NCBI RefSeq assembly: GCF_029168945.1
Contig: NC_083602.1
Coordinates: forward strand, 73,180,600 to 73,244,599
Source: Cannabis sativa
Taxonomy: Eukaryota > Streptophyta > Magnoliopsida > Rosales > Cannabaceae
Direction of reading: 5' to 3'
DNA: 64,000 bases
Positions 35,901 through 48,189 of the stretch are shown piece after piece. Both the position numbers and the translations under genes were made by a program. The notes under the pieces are model-generated. The model was not told where the DNA came from. It did no database searches and was given only the letters and a program-made list of their open reading frames with translations. Position 1 is the first letter of the stretch, and each line of letters starts with the position of its first letter.

Positions 35901-37606
35901 TCTTTACTCAGAAAGATTTGAACATGAGACAAAGGCGTTGGTTGGAATTAGTGAAAGATTACGATTGTGAGATCCTCTATCATCCTGGGAAGGCCAATGT
36001 AGTGGCCGATGCCCTGAGCAGAAAGGGTCCCGGGCAAGTAGCTAGTATGGTTAAGATCTCACCTCAGCTAGCAGAGGATATGGTTAGATCCAGCATTGAG
36101 TTTGTGGTAGGTCAGCTTCACAACTTAACGCTGCAATCTGATCTGTTGGAAAGAATAAAAGTCGCTCAGATGACGGATCCAGAGTTAGGGAAGATCAGAG
36201 ATGAGTTGTTGGCTGGTCAAGCCAAGGATTTTTCAGTGTCAGACAGCGGGATGCTTTTGTATAAAGCTAGGGTTTGTGTTCCGAATAGTGTGGAACTCAG
36301 GAATGAGATCTTTGAGGAGGCTCATTCTACCCTGTATTCTCTGCATCCCGGCACCACTAAGATGTACCAAGATCTTAAACCGTACTTCTAGTGGAGCGGT
36401 ATGAAGAAGAATTTGGTAGAATTCGTATCGAGATGCCTCACTTGTCAGCAGATTAAGGCTGAACATCAGAGACCAGCAGGGTTGTTGCAGCCTCTAACCC
36501 TACCAAAATGGAAGTGGGAGGATATTACGATGGATTTTGTGGTCGGGTTACCTAGGACCACGGGTTTGTTTGATTCCATCTGGGTAGTGGTGGATCGATT
36601 TACGAAATCTGCTCATTTTCTGCCGGTTAGAACAACATTTACAGTGGATCAGTTGGCAGAGTTGTATGTCAGAGAGACAGTAAGACTTCACGGGGTACCA
36701 AAGTCTATAGTTTCGGATAGGGATCCGAAGTTCACCTCCAAATTTTGGCAAAGTTTGCAACGAGCAATGGGTACAAAGCTGAAATTCAGTACAGCATTCC
36801 ATCCTTAGACAGATGGTCAGTCCGAAAGGACAATTCAGATATTGGAGGACATGTTGCGAGCCTGTGTTATGGATTTTGAAGGCTCATGGAATAAGTATCT
36901 ACCGTTGATAGAATTTTCATACAACAACAGTTACCAGAGTACGATAGGGATGGCTCCCTATGAACTGTTATACGGTAGGAAGTGTAGATCTCCCATTCAC
37001 TGGGATGAGACAGGGGAGAGAAAATACTTAGGTCTAGAATCAGTGCAGCGGACCAATGAGGCAATAAAGAAGATAAAAGCTAGAATGCTTGCCTCACAGA
37101 GCAGACAGAAGAGTTACGCAGATCCGAAACGCAGAGATGTTGAGTTCCAAGTAGGGGACCATGTGTTTTTGCGGGTATCTCCGATGAAGGGGATCAAACG
37201 TTTCGGGAAAAGAGGCAAGTTATGCCCTAGATTTACAGGACCTTTCGAGATTCTCGAGAAGATAGGTCAAGTGGCATACTGGTTAGCGTTGCCTCCAGCT
37301 TTATCAGCAGTTCACAACGTATTCCATGTCTCAATGTTGAGAAAATACGTTTCATATCCCTCTCATATACTCAGTTATGAGAGCCTAGAACTGCAGCCAG
37401 ACATGACTTATGAAGAACAGCCATTGCAGATCCTGGATAGAAAGGATAAAGTCCTTCGGAATAAGACCATAGCATTGGTCAAAGTTCTCTGGAGAAACAG
37501 CAAGGTGGAGGAAGCCACCTGGGAGCTAGAGTCAGACATGAGAGCTCAATATCCAGAGTTATTCAGGTTAGATTTCGGGGACGAAATCCTTTTAAGGGGG
37601 GAATAG
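32918..37606 (+). pseudogene. E2 gag-pol polyprotein, one frame with five in-frame stops
   Basis: A single frame of 1562 codons runs from ATG 32918 (directly after an in-frame TAG) to TAG 37604. Gag spans roughly codons 1-390, with Arg/Gly-rich start, capsid region and two Cys/His motifs: C-P-S-C...H-R-G-E-C and the CCHC knuckle at 34049-34090. Protease D-S-G-A has Asp at codon 442; RT F-I-D-D Asp pair at 779-780; RNase H first Asp about 926; integrase H-H-C-C, D, S-D-R-D, S-E-R-T; then a G-P-F motif and chromodomain to the end. Stops are at 33947, 35093, 35579, 36389 and 36806. Each is a single-base change; at the last four, E1 keeps the sense codon (CGA, CGA, TGG, CAG). No frameshift is present. 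The element makes RT machinery for its own RNA in functional relatives; this copy is dead. Confidence 0.94.
37593..37603 (+). other. E2 polypurine tract
   Basis: AAGGGGGGAA region directly before the 3' LTR, primer for plus-strand DNA in this family. Confidence 0.82.
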
Positions 37607-37607
37607 T

Positions 37608-39885
37608 TGTAAAGACCGCTTAGTTTAATTTGGAAATTAGCAGTTAATCACGTTTAATTATGAAATTATTTATAGCTATTTAAACAATTTATTATACTGT
37701 TATTATTGAATTCAGAGATGCATTTTTATGTCATGTAGTAGTTTGCATAATTTTGCATTCCGGTGTCCGGTATTTTTGGAACTCGGTGTTTGGCTCAGTA
37801 AAAATCACAACTTAGTATGTTAGTAGTTTGGGACGGTTTATTAGACATTGGGAATGTCGGGAATGGCCGGGAATTTAGAATTTCCCAAAAATACCCCTTT
37901 AGTGTTATTTATGTTATTTTAGTGTGGAGGGGCAAAATGGTCTTTTTGCTCCAATGATATTTTATCTTTTAGCGAATTTATTAATTGAAAAATAAATGTT
38001 TATTTAATTGTTTATTTGGCTGAAAGTAAGTGTGTATATGCCTTAAAATTCCTTTTCATTCACATTTTCAACACTTAGTCAAAAATAGAAAAAAAATTTC
38101 AAAAGCACACTCTCTCTTTCGGTTGGTTGTGTGTGTGTAAAGGGCTAGATTTTCTTTGATTTTCAAGCTGTTTTTAGGTGATTCTAAGCTCTAGGTAAGC
38201 CTTGAAACTTGCTCTTTAGTTTTCTTAATTTTCAAGAAAAAATGAAAATGGTTGCATGTTCAATTTTGATGTTGTTGCTGCTGTAGTTTTAGGTTGTTTT
38301 CTATGTTTTCCTTTGCTTGAATTGAATGGATTTAAGTAGGTTTCATGCATGCTAGTTGCTTGGTTTAAGTTTGTGAAATTTTGTACAAAAGCTTTGATTT
38401 TTAAAGAAATGTGTTAATCTGTTATTTGCTTGCTGTAGTTGGTAGATTTCATTTTCAGAGGCTTAATTATGCATGATTAAGTAGATTTATGTTGGTTTGA
38501 TTGCATGTTAGCTAGGTTTACTCAAGTTTGAGTTTAGAACTCAAAGCTTGAGCTTTAATGGTGATTTTTGATTATGTGCAATCTGGGTGGTTTTGAAGCT
38601 TTAGAAATGTTCTAGGGAATATATAGAACAGGTCTGGAAGGTTTCATGTGATTTGGAGTTGATTTGAGCAAGATATGAATTTTTGATGTTGCTGCCTGCA
38701 AGGAACCGGAATTCCGGTTGTGCATCTGGAATTCCGGATGGGGTTCTGAATTTTCCCAGAACCAGAATTCTGGTTGGGCAACCGGTCTACCGGTTGGGGA
38801 AAATTCTGAAACTCTAGTTTTCCTCGATTTTGTGTTTTTGGGGGTATTGCCATGCTTTTTATCGATAGGGAAACTTTTAGTTCCTAGTTTAAGTCCCCGG
38901 GAAGTGATTTAGCGTATCACTTATAGTGTTGTGATTTTTATGGTTTAGGAGCCTGTAATTCACCGCGCAGTTAAGTTCCAGTCAGGTTGACCGGCACACC
39001 TGAATTCGGAATCCAGGTAAGATTAGTATAACAGTATGCATATGTAGATTACATGTTTAGCATGCATGTAGGAAGCCTGTTAGATTACATTAGTTATGTA
39101 CCCTGTCACGTCGGTACAGGCTGGCGTATGACCAGCAGCCGGAGTATGACCGGTTCGACCAATCAGGCTGACACTTAGGTTGGTGGTTCTGTACTATTGA
39201 AGTATCCCGTCGGTACAGGCTGGAGTATGACCAGCAGCCGGAGTATGACCGGTTCGACCGATCAGGCGGATACTGTAACACGTCGGTACAAGCTGGAGTA
39301 TGACCAGCAGCCGGAGTATGACCGGTTCGACCGATCAGGCTGTTACTTGTCAATAGTACCGTCCCTATGAACGTTCAGAACTCAGTACCGTGTTGGACAC
39401 GGCAGTTAGGGGGACTCAGTATCGTGTTGGACACCTGCTAGCTAGGGTTATGATCAGGGGTATGGGCGTCTGATCATGACCGGGTTTTATGTATGAATAT
39501 TATTATGCTTTTCTTACTGAGTCTGTCGACTCACAGTTCTACGTTTATGTGTAGGTAAAGGCAAGGCTAAGCTGATGAACCGTGAACGAGCTTATGAAGG
39601 TTGTACATGTCGGGGCGGTTAGGCCTGGAGCGTACGATCCTCGGGACAGCAAGGCTAATTTTTGTAACTAGTCGCTAGGCGACAATTATTTTGTATGAAC
39701 AGTAAACTTTTGTAAATGATTTTGTAATCGGGATCCCGAGTCTTTTGTATAAATGTTTTATAAGTTTAATTAAAAAGCAAAAATTTTTAATTAATCACGT
39801 TTTCCATAAACCTCGTTGATTAGCAACGAGCTGCACAGCATGTTTAAAAATCACGTAATACGCCTATGTTAGTTAGGGTGTTACA
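37608..39885 (+). repeat. E2 3' LTR
   Basis: 2278 bp, matching 30327-32636 with scattered C/T and G/A differences and a few small deletions (for example a missing stretch near 39085-39095 before the tandem array). Array units lie at about 39106-39345. Confidence 0.94.
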
Positions 39886-40346
39886 AGAACGTTCTTAATG
39901 CATCTGAAGCCTTGTAAATAGCTATATGGGTGCCTAGATGCAAGTTGGTATTATGTTATATGTTTTGTGCTTTTCTTACTGAGTTCATTGACTCACAGAT
40001 ATGTTTGCATGTGTAGGTCAAGAAAAGGCAAAAGCTGAGTACCATTGAGTCTAGAGCTTGAGGATGATTGTACATATTAAGATGGTTAGACCTGAAGAGT
40101 TTGGTCTCAGGTTGACTTGGGCCTTTATTTTGTAGTCGTTGAACGACATGTTTATAAAATGTATTTTGGCTATTATTATAAATTTTAAAGATGAGATTCC
40201 AACTTTTTGTGCGGATATATGTATAATTTTAATGTTTAATTAAAAGTTTAAATTTGACATAATTTTCGAGAATCTCTTTGAATAGGAAAGGCATGCACAA
40301 TAAGTAGAAAATTACTGTAGCATGCCTAAGCAAATAGGGCTTTACA

Positions 40347-40440
40347 AGACAAGTTCTTAACACTAAGGTATAATGAGTCTTGGAGGAGTACGAATGGAGA
40401 ATGTGTGTTTTACGCCCTGAAAGCATGTAAAGACATTTTC
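40347..40440 (-). pseudogene. Copia RT fragment beyond the nested LTR
   Basis: On the minus strand this short stretch should precede the M-E-P-N motif of the remnant at 28334. Its end reads into that motif when the LTR and one copy of AGACA are removed, which supports the nesting order. Only about 25 codons remain and they are degraded. Confidence 0.5.
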
Positions 40441-40809
40441 AATTATTAATAAGAGTTAAACATTTTGATATATGCATGAATGTTAAATTATTAATATATT
40501 TTTTTTTGACGCATCAAATTACTAATATTTAATATGAAATAATTTATATATAAATATCAAAAATCATAATTCTCTCAATTTTAATCGAAATTAAGTTCTA
40601 TAAAAAAAGAAATTTTCTTAATTTTTCCCAAACTATCTAAATAAAATAATTCCAAATCGTAAATGATATTATTCTTCATAAAATTTTTGCAATTTACAAA
40701 TAATCATCAATTAAACACATAGATCAACATGAACACTTCAAATCATACAGTAATCATTTTAAATCCATATTTCATAAAAATAAATCAATATCATGACTCA
40801 AAGACCAGT
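40441..40809 (-). mobile_element. Leader region of a minus-strand Copia-type element
   Basis: AT-rich sequence like 59310-59557, with shared phrases around 'ctctcaattttaatcgaaattaagtt' shortened here by decay. On the minus strand it follows an LTR end and begins with a diverged primer site (about 40793-40809). No coding content. Its outer limit is not defined; a TATGCATGA near 40473 resembles the sequence after the LTR at 44901 but may be chance. Confidence 0.5.
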
Positions 40810-41723
40810 TGTTAAAAATTATTTTACTAGAATATAGATTTACTAACATGTATGTTTGATTATATTCTATAATCTAACATCCTAAACATGAATTTCCTAA
40901 AACAATGAAATAAACATATATAAAGTTGTAGAAAGCCTTATATTGGTGGCAACAGAATATTATGGCTCCTTCCATTCAGATCTTTAATCTTTGTTCCTTT
41001 TTGTCGCAAAGTATTGTCAAGATATGAACCTGGATTTCCTTTAGTGATAGAATTCTTCACAATCTTCCACACTATGATTAGTATTGACTTGATATTTGTG
41101 GGCATGTACTCTCTTCACTATAGGTTTGAAATTCAAGAAGGAGAAGAGAAGAGACTTTCAAAAATTATAGGAGCTCTCTTATTTGTCTGACAATGTGATT
41201 TCTAGTTATCAGCAACTCTACAAATAAGAGCCTATAATTATCTATCTATACTATACCTATTAAGGTTAAGTTAGGATTTAAATATAAATTAAAAAGATAA
41301 AAGATAAAATGGCTTTAAATTAAACTCTTTTGTGGTGAACCCCTTGTGGACCCTACGTGTTTCAATTTTGATACTTTATTAAATAACATATATTTCTTTC
41401 TCAAAATACCATATTTTAACTCTAACTTTGTAAATATTATTTTTATCTATTTAACATAAAATTGTCATTTAATCTATTTATTAATTAGACCTATCAAAAT
41501 CTCTGAATTAATAAACAAACCTTAAAAAAAATTCTCTAAGCCCTTGCTTAGTGAAAATTCACAAATAAGACATAGTCTAATTTAGAATTCTAATTGATTA
41601 ATTTAAACTAATTAACTGAGTCTACAAGCCAATATTATATCAACTAGTGTGGGGACCATGGCCTATATAATCAAGTTCTCAATAAGTAGTTCTAAAATTT
41701 ACTAAATAAATTCTCTATCTTAT

Positions 41724-43968
41724 TGTTGTACCCAAAAGTGAGTGTTTTAATATTTATACTCGCAAGTGCACGAATCGTTTTTGAATATAGTGTTCACGTA
41801 AGTGCAAAGTTGAGCCCATGAGAGTTGACTAACATCAAAAGAAACTATTTCAAACAAAACAAGAATATTCTAACCTAACTCCAAATATTTGATGGGATTT
41901 TAGTTTTGAAAAATAAAATAAAAGACAAGTAACTAAAAGACTTAAGATTAAAGATGAGTGAATATGAAAATGATTTTCAAATAAGATGTGTAAAATAAGA
42001 TTATTAAGATATTAGAATCCACAAAATGCAAGTTTTGATAGTATTTATAAGTATATTGATTTCTAAGTTTATATATAGTTGAAATAAATCACACTATATT
42101 ATCCAAAATATATTTCGATTTAAGCACAAGTTATTTTAAAAAATGTAGGATTTTTCTTCACTTATAAAAGGTATAATTTGTAAGCATTAAATGTGTTACA
42201 ATTTAATGAAACTACACAAAATCAAAGAAACTATGTTTAGGCAAAATGTAACACTTATATTCTAAGAATTAGATGTAAAAAATTTAATGAAAGACATTTA
42301 ATCAAATAGTATTATATTTTTGCATAATGAAGAATTAAGTGGAAATATGTTTTAACAATCAAAAATACATGATATTGAAGATGACATAGACATATTTTTT
42401 CTAGAAAAATCCATGAACTTTATAGCACAAATGGGAAATCAACATACAAAAATAAATCATATCTAGTTACATTTTGCTTCATCATCATCTTAATAATCTT
42501 TAAAAGAGATTAGAAGCTCATAACTAGATTGAAATAAAAATTACAAAAGATAAACATACTTGACATGCTCTTCAAAATGTAAAAATGGTAGAAAGAAAAT
42601 GGTAAAAATGAAGAGTGTGGAATGGAGAGTGAAAGATGTTTGAGATGGAGAGATGTTTTGGTAGTGAAGAGATGTTTTGAAATGGTCTTCCAACACTATA
42701 TTTATAGGCAAAATTGGAGGATTAAATTAATCAAAATAAAATAAATAAATTGATTAATTTAATTAGTGTTGGGAAGAGAAGGGATAAATAGAGTATGTGT
42801 AAGAGTATTGGAAAAAATAAATGTTTTGTAAAGATGTAAAAGTAGTGAAATGATAGGCTAAAAATAAAATGGGAATGTTTATTTAGGTGAAACAAATTGA
42901 GAAGAGTAAATAGAGTATTTATGTGTAATGGGAGAAAATGTAATTTTTGGTGTTTGTGAATGTAATTTTCGTATAAAATAAATCAATTAACACTTCATTT
43001 TTTTTTCTTCTTCTTTTACTTCTGCAGTTGCCACTTGGCGCAATTTGGTTCGTGGAGGGGCTGACGACTGGGCAATATGGCGCGAGCTGGCTCGTTGTGG
43101 GGCTGGCGAGCTGGGGACCAGTGGGACAAGTAGCGCGAGCTGGTGGAAAGAGTAGCTCTAGGCGGGACCAGTTGGCATGGACAACTCTGACGCCCACTTG
43201 CTGCTGTCTTCGGGTGGAGCACACGCACACATGGGGGCCATTGGATCAGATGACGGACGGCCCGAATGGAAAGAAGACTTTGACCGAGAGTGGGCTCTAT
43301 AAAGGCTGATTTGATTTCCTTTTTTAAAAGGAATAATTACATAAGACAATATTTTTTTAAAAAATATTTACATTTTTACGTTCAAATTTTTTTTTACATC
43401 TTTATGGTTTTCCAAAAAATACCACGAAAATAACATAAAATCAACAAGAAAACAACATAAAAGTAACATAAAAATAACAATAAAAAAATAACAAAAAATA
43501 ACATACATATAACAAAAAATTAACAACAAATGAACAAAATTTCAACATAAAAATACCGTATTTTATGTAAATAAAATCAAAAAAATCGTAAAAATGTTTA
43601 AAATTTCGTAAAACCGTATTTTTGTTGTTTTTGTGCATTTGTGAAATTAACCCTTTTTAAAATTATGTTTTTGACCCATCTTCTGAAGTTTTTCTTCATT
43701 TTAATCCCACATTTCATTCCACAAACACACCTAAAAATATATAAAATTAATTAGAAATTTACAATAAAGTTACAAATAAATAACACATAACATATTATAA
43801 TGAAAATAAATATAAAAACACAGAAAAACCTATAAAATAAAATAAAGCTTATAAATTCAAAAATAATTAAAAACTTATTAAATTATTAAAAACTTAAGAA
43901 CTAAACCAATTTTAGTTCAAAAAAATGTGAAAAATAACTCTAATTTCTAGAGTTATCACTTATTAATT
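41724..43968 (-). repeat. Solo LTR of an unrecognised family
   Basis: 2245 bp bounded by TG (TGTTGTACCC) and CA (AGTTATCA), with exact 5-bp duplications CTTAT at 41719-41723 and 43969-43973. Near the low end is CTCGCAAGTGCACGAATCG, a phrase common in plant LTR ends. On the minus strand TATA sequence CTATAAATATAG (about 42693) fits a promoter. No proteins are encoded. Family is unknown to me; the boundaries are well supported. Confidence 0.8.
43018..43310. other. GC-rich island inside the solo LTR
   Basis: About 290 bases rich in G, C and CpG within strongly AT-rich DNA, with abrupt edges. Both strands are open in several frames (for example 43028-43309), which follows from composition. A TATAAAGG motif near 43298 points right. 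It could be a captured fragment or an enhancer-like U3 part. Confidence 0.6.
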
Positions 43969-44919
43969 TCTTCTGACTCCACTATAGATTTGAAATTGAA
44001 CTCCTGTTTATATAGAACGCTCTATATGTTCTAAATATAGATACACTATTAATTATTCATTGTTTCAATCTAAATAATCAATGATCCTCTATAGATGATC
44101 TACATCGAGTAGGAAAAATTTTACCGTTCTACCCTTCAACATATTTTATTCTTAAAATACTTAGCTCCTTGTAAATAATATTTCAGTATACTAGTAAAAA
44201 TTACTAAAATGAGTACTCCACCATTTAATCTTGTTTAGCCAAGCTCGAAGGAAATCATCATTTCACTTCTATGCATTTATAGAAGCTATATATTCCGTGT
44301 CTATGATTAGAGCTCCCATTTAATTCTACTACCATGTTCTCAAGATGTAAGTATTAGGAAGATCCAATTGGTCAACTTTAATGAACAAGTCAAAGAACAC
44401 AAATAATACAATTGAACCAGAACTTAACCATCTCAGGATTGAGATCATTGATCTAAGATCAACTAAATGATATTTACTTAGAAAGATATTATGGTAAGTT
44501 TATGATATCTATTCTATGTGAATATCAGTCCAGTCCGATGTATAATAATACATCCATTACAAGCTTACTTTACCAATGTCTTAGAAAAGACATACCACTA
44601 TCTAAGTGTAAGTAAACTACATTGTTGATTATCATATCAGAAAAATCCTGTGTATTATAAATCATGGGGCTAATGTTTAATCACATAATCTTGATAACTT
44701 TTCACTGTGTAAACAACATAGTAATCATAAATAACAATGTGATAACGATTTAAAAGAATTTAAAAATCAAATAAATGACCATGAAACAAACATGTGAACC
44801 AAGCATTAAATAAGTAATAAAATAATTCTATTCCTTTATTAATAAATAAAATTCAAGATAACATTGAAATAGAATTTTAGTTAGGGCATAAAATCCAACA
44901 TATGCATGAGTTCAAATCA

Positions 44920-47720
44920 TAAATGTTATTCAGGAGGAAGCTGAAATCTCATATCCAACTGGTGTTATATGCTATGTTTATGATGTATTTAACACACTGC
45001 TTCCTTGGCCTAAAGAATTGATTTTGACTGAACAAGTATGCAATAATTTACTTGTATTTACATTAATGTTATATTTTGTATGAATTGTATTATAATTTTA
45101 CTTGAAATTATCCAGGATTCTCTAATTAAGAAACTTCATAGTTCAAACTATTCAAAGGAAAAAGAGAAATGGAAAGGAAAAGAAACAGAAAAAACAACTA
45201 AAAGTAAAGGAAACAAGAAGGCACTGGAACATCTTGATTCAGTTGAAACTTATGTGTCATTTATTGAGAAGGTCCTCAAAAAGACTCATATTTCTCTTCA
45301 ACCCATGTTCTTGGAATTTATGAGAGTAAAAGTTCAAAATGTGTACGGGAGGGTTCTTGTCAATCCATCCTTATTCTTCCAACTTCATATTTACATAAAT
45401 TTCGAAGATGTCATACAAGTGGCCACCCAAGATAAACTTATGAGTTCAGCTATGTTATTTGGACTAAGGTATCTCTTTAACTTTGACTAATATGTCATTT
45501 ATATTATGTTAGTGGAGTTTGAATATCTTAGATATTCATTCGTAGTGAAGTAGGTTCTATGTAACACCCTAACTACCTTAGGCGTATCACGTGATTTTTA
45601 AACGTACTGTGCAGCTCGTTGCTAATCAACGAGGTTTATGGAAAAACGTGATTAATTAAAATTTTGCTTTTTGATTAAACTTGTAAAACATATTACAAAA
45701 GACTCGGGATCCCGATTATAAAAATATTTACAAAAAGTTTAACTGTTTAACTATTACATCAAAATTAAAGTCGTCTAACGACAGTTACAAAAAATCTCAG
45801 CCTTGCTGTCCCGAGGATCGTACGCTCCAGGCCTGACCGCCCCGACATGTACAATCTCATAAGCTCGCTCACGGTCCATCAGCTACAGCCTTGCCTTTAC
45901 CTACACATGAACATAAACTGTGAGTCGACAGACTCAGTAAGAAAAGCATAATAATATCATACATAACTAACTGCCGTGTCCAACACGATACTGAGTCCCG
46001 CTACTGCCATGTCCAACATGGTACTGAGCCACTACTGCCATGTCCAACATGGTACTGAGTTTTGAACGTTCATAGGGACGGTACTATTGACAAGTATCCT
46101 CCTGATCGGTCGAACCGGTCATACTCCGGCTGCTGGTCATACTCCAGCCTGTACCGACGGGATAGGTCAATAGCACTGAACCACCAACCAAATGTCAGCC
46201 TGATCGGTCGAACCGGTCATACTCCGGCTGCTGGTCATACTCCAGTATTTTGAACATAAAATAACAACAATCACAAGCAGCAGCAACAACATTCAAATTA
46301 ACATGCATTTACTCATTTTTCATCAAAAACTCAAGAATTTAAGGAAGGAAGAAGATGAGCTAACCTAGCTTGCAAAGGATCTTAAGAATGGATGAAAGTT
46401 GCTTGGAAATCAAAGAGAAAATCAGTTCATGCACCCCAAATGCTTCAGCCGAAAATAGAGAGGAAAAGAGAGTGTTTCTTTGAAATTTTCTTTCTTTTCA
46501 ACACTTAGTCAAATTTTGTAAAAATTGGAGAATAAAACAAAGTCATTTATCTCATTTATTTCAGCCACAAAACAATTAAAATAAACATTTAATTTCCAAA
46601 TAAAAGTCACTAAAAGACAAAAAGTCATTGGGGCAAAAAGACCATTTTGCCCCTCCACCATAAAATCACATAAATCATACTAAAGAGGTATTTTTGGGAA
46701 ATTCTAAATTCCCGGCCATTCCCGACATTCCCAATGTCTAAAACCTGTCCCCAAAATACTAACATACTAAGTTGTGATTTCTACTGAGCCAAACGCCGAG
46801 TTCCAAAATACCGGACACCGGAAATGCGAAATATAAAAGCTACTGATGACATAATCATGCATTTCTGAATTCCATAAATAACAATAATAAATTATTTAAA
46901 TATCTATAAATAATTTCATAATTAAACATAAACAACTGCTAATTTCCAAATTAACTAAGCGGGCTTTACATTCTAGGTTTGATTGACTGCGGAGATATAA
47001 GAAAAAACTTTATATGTGTTGTTTGTTGTGTTGCTATTTACTTAAAAAATTTAGGGAATGTTATGAAAATAGAGGAAGCCCTCTCCATTTTTTTAGGACA
47101 CATTATTTGAACTTTTTTTCTTTTTTAAATAGATGCATTTAGAAAAATTTAAATGAAAGAGAAAAAGAGTTATACAAGTTTTATGATATTGAGCTTCTTA
47201 TTTATAATAACGACCACGACAAGGTGATAGCCATCAATCAATTGTCAACATGGTTAAACACTATGACTCAAATACGATAACATTATTTTATACCATGGAA
47301 CATAGGGTAAGAATCACACTTTTATTTCACTTTCACTATAATATTTTATTTTTATATTAATTATCATTGTTAATTTTTTCAGCAAACATTAGATGTTGGT
47401 TATAACAATGACATTAGGAAGAATTGTATTCTTAAATCCGCTTAAATTTAATATCTCGTCAAACATTGCTGAGATGATAAAAATGTAAGTTTAGAACTTT
47501 AAGCTATTCGTTCTAATATAATGATCAATTACTAAATTTTAATAGCTTCACTTATAATTTTTTAATGTCTTTAATAGCGCATACACAAATATTAGTTCAA
47601 ATACTATCGTCTTTGGCGCAAAAGAACCGCAAATATATACTTTTATTTGTCCAAAATAACTATATATTTACGAATGTGGTTACAATGTACTAACTTACAT
47701 TTGTGATATACTTCAATATA
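44920..47720 (+). pseudogene. ULP1/SENP-like C48 cysteine peptidase of transposon type, decayed
   Basis: Exon pieces can be traced: about 44920-45035 (Y-P-T-G-V, L-P-W-P), 45116 to about 45470 (Lys-rich linker, then an acidic block and L-F-G-L-R), pieces after the solo LTR ending at 47306 with F-I-P-W-N-I-G, 47383-47484, and about 47649-47710. The catalytic His is at 47387-47389 followed by a TAG where the family has Trp; then M-L-V-I and, at 47435, N-P-L where the family has D-P-L. The Cys motif E-C-G-Y-N-V-L-T-Y is at 47673-47699, preceded by C-P-K and a TAA where Gln is expected. C48 enzymes cleave SUMO-type tags; those on plant DNA transposons have unclear roles. This copy has lost active residues. 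Confidence 0.8.
45560..46970 (-). repeat. Tekay solo LTR with internal deletion
   Basis: 1411 bp, minus orientation (starts TGTAACACCC and ends GGGCTTTACA on the plus strand), flanked by TTCTA at 45555-45559 and 46971-46975. It is about 0.9 kb shorter than the E1/E2 LTRs: after the tandem array (46247) it jumps to sequence near the leader part, so the palindrome array is missing. Confidence 0.93.
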
Positions 47721-48189
47721 TATTCAAATCCTATCCAAGTCGTAAAATAAAAAGTATATACTCATCTTTACTATAAATACAAAGATATAAAAGTACTTTC
47801 CTTTTAATTAATTTTAACTTTTAATTTGAGAGTTTGGTGGCCTATCCCATTATCTCTTACCGCTTCGACAACAATGGTTAAGTCAATTGTTTCCCTTAAT
47901 ATATAATTATTGATTAGTAGTATTTTATTATATTTTTTTAGACACTATGTATAATATTTTAGAGATTTATACACAACATATGAAGTGTTATTTATTAATT
48001 GAAGTTACTAATTATTATTATTGTTTTTAAAAATTATATTAATTATTCATTTTTTAGTTAACTTTTTTTTATATACCTATTCCATATAATTATAAAAATA
48101 AAAAATTAGATTTATTATTTATTGTTTAAAAAATAAATGAAATGTAATATATTTAAAAAAAATAAATTGAAAACCTACATTTTATTTGC

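Larger units (their letters stand above)
30327..39885 (+). mobile_element. Complete Tekay/Del-type chromovirus, copy E2
   Basis: 9559 bp, flanked by exact AGAAC (30322-30326 and 39886-39890). LTRs are 30327-32636 and 37608-39885, both TGTAAAGACC...GTGTTACA. Primer site, gag-pol, purine tract and chromodomain are as in E1. The internal part is about 90% or more alike by eye. E2 lies inside a related LTR, at a GAACGTTC palindrome. LTRs differ by scattered substitutions and one short deletion (31-bp class gap near 30840/38112), so E2 is older than E1. Confidence 0.95.
28335..40346 (+). repeat. Divergent Tekay-like solo LTR, interrupted by a MITE and by E2
   Basis: It begins TGTAATAACCGC, ends GGGCTTTACA, and is flanked by exact AGACA (28330-28334 and 40347-40351). 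Pieces 28335-30326 and 39891-40346 total about 2.45 kb. The order of landmarks matches the E1/E2 LTR: GAACTC hairpin with start-of-exon-like text, palindromes (29920-29993), ATCGATA box, a tandem array, then TTACTGAGT...GACTCACAG, GTCGTTGAACGAC and an AT-rich end. Most sequence between landmarks is unalignable by eye, so it is an old related subfamily. No internal region is present, hence a solo LTR. Confidence 0.85.
40810..44900 (-). repeat. Copia 5' LTR, interrupted by an unrelated solo LTR
   Basis: Same LTR family as 12843-16586, in minus orientation. It runs from TGTTAAAAATTATTTTACTAG to ATAAAATCCAACA. Pieces 40810-41723 and 43974-44900 total about 1.84 kb, with the solo LTR 41724-43968 between. 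Flanks CCAGT and TATGC do not match, as expected for one LTR of a larger or truncated element. It is the most diverged copy of this family here. Confidence 0.85.

Noticed and set aside
40473..40481. TATGCATGA as left target duplication for the Copia at 40810-44900
   Set aside because: It matches the sequence after 44900, but no LTR end starts beside it and the word is short, so it may be chance.
43028..43309. 93-codon frame and antisense partners in the GC-rich block
   Set aside because: Long open frames on both strands are expected from high GC; no motif was recognised.
45080..45490. Independent 136-residue host gene
   Set aside because: Its start is intronic; the sequence fits an internal exon of the transposon-type C48 gene with splice sites at 45115 and about 45470.
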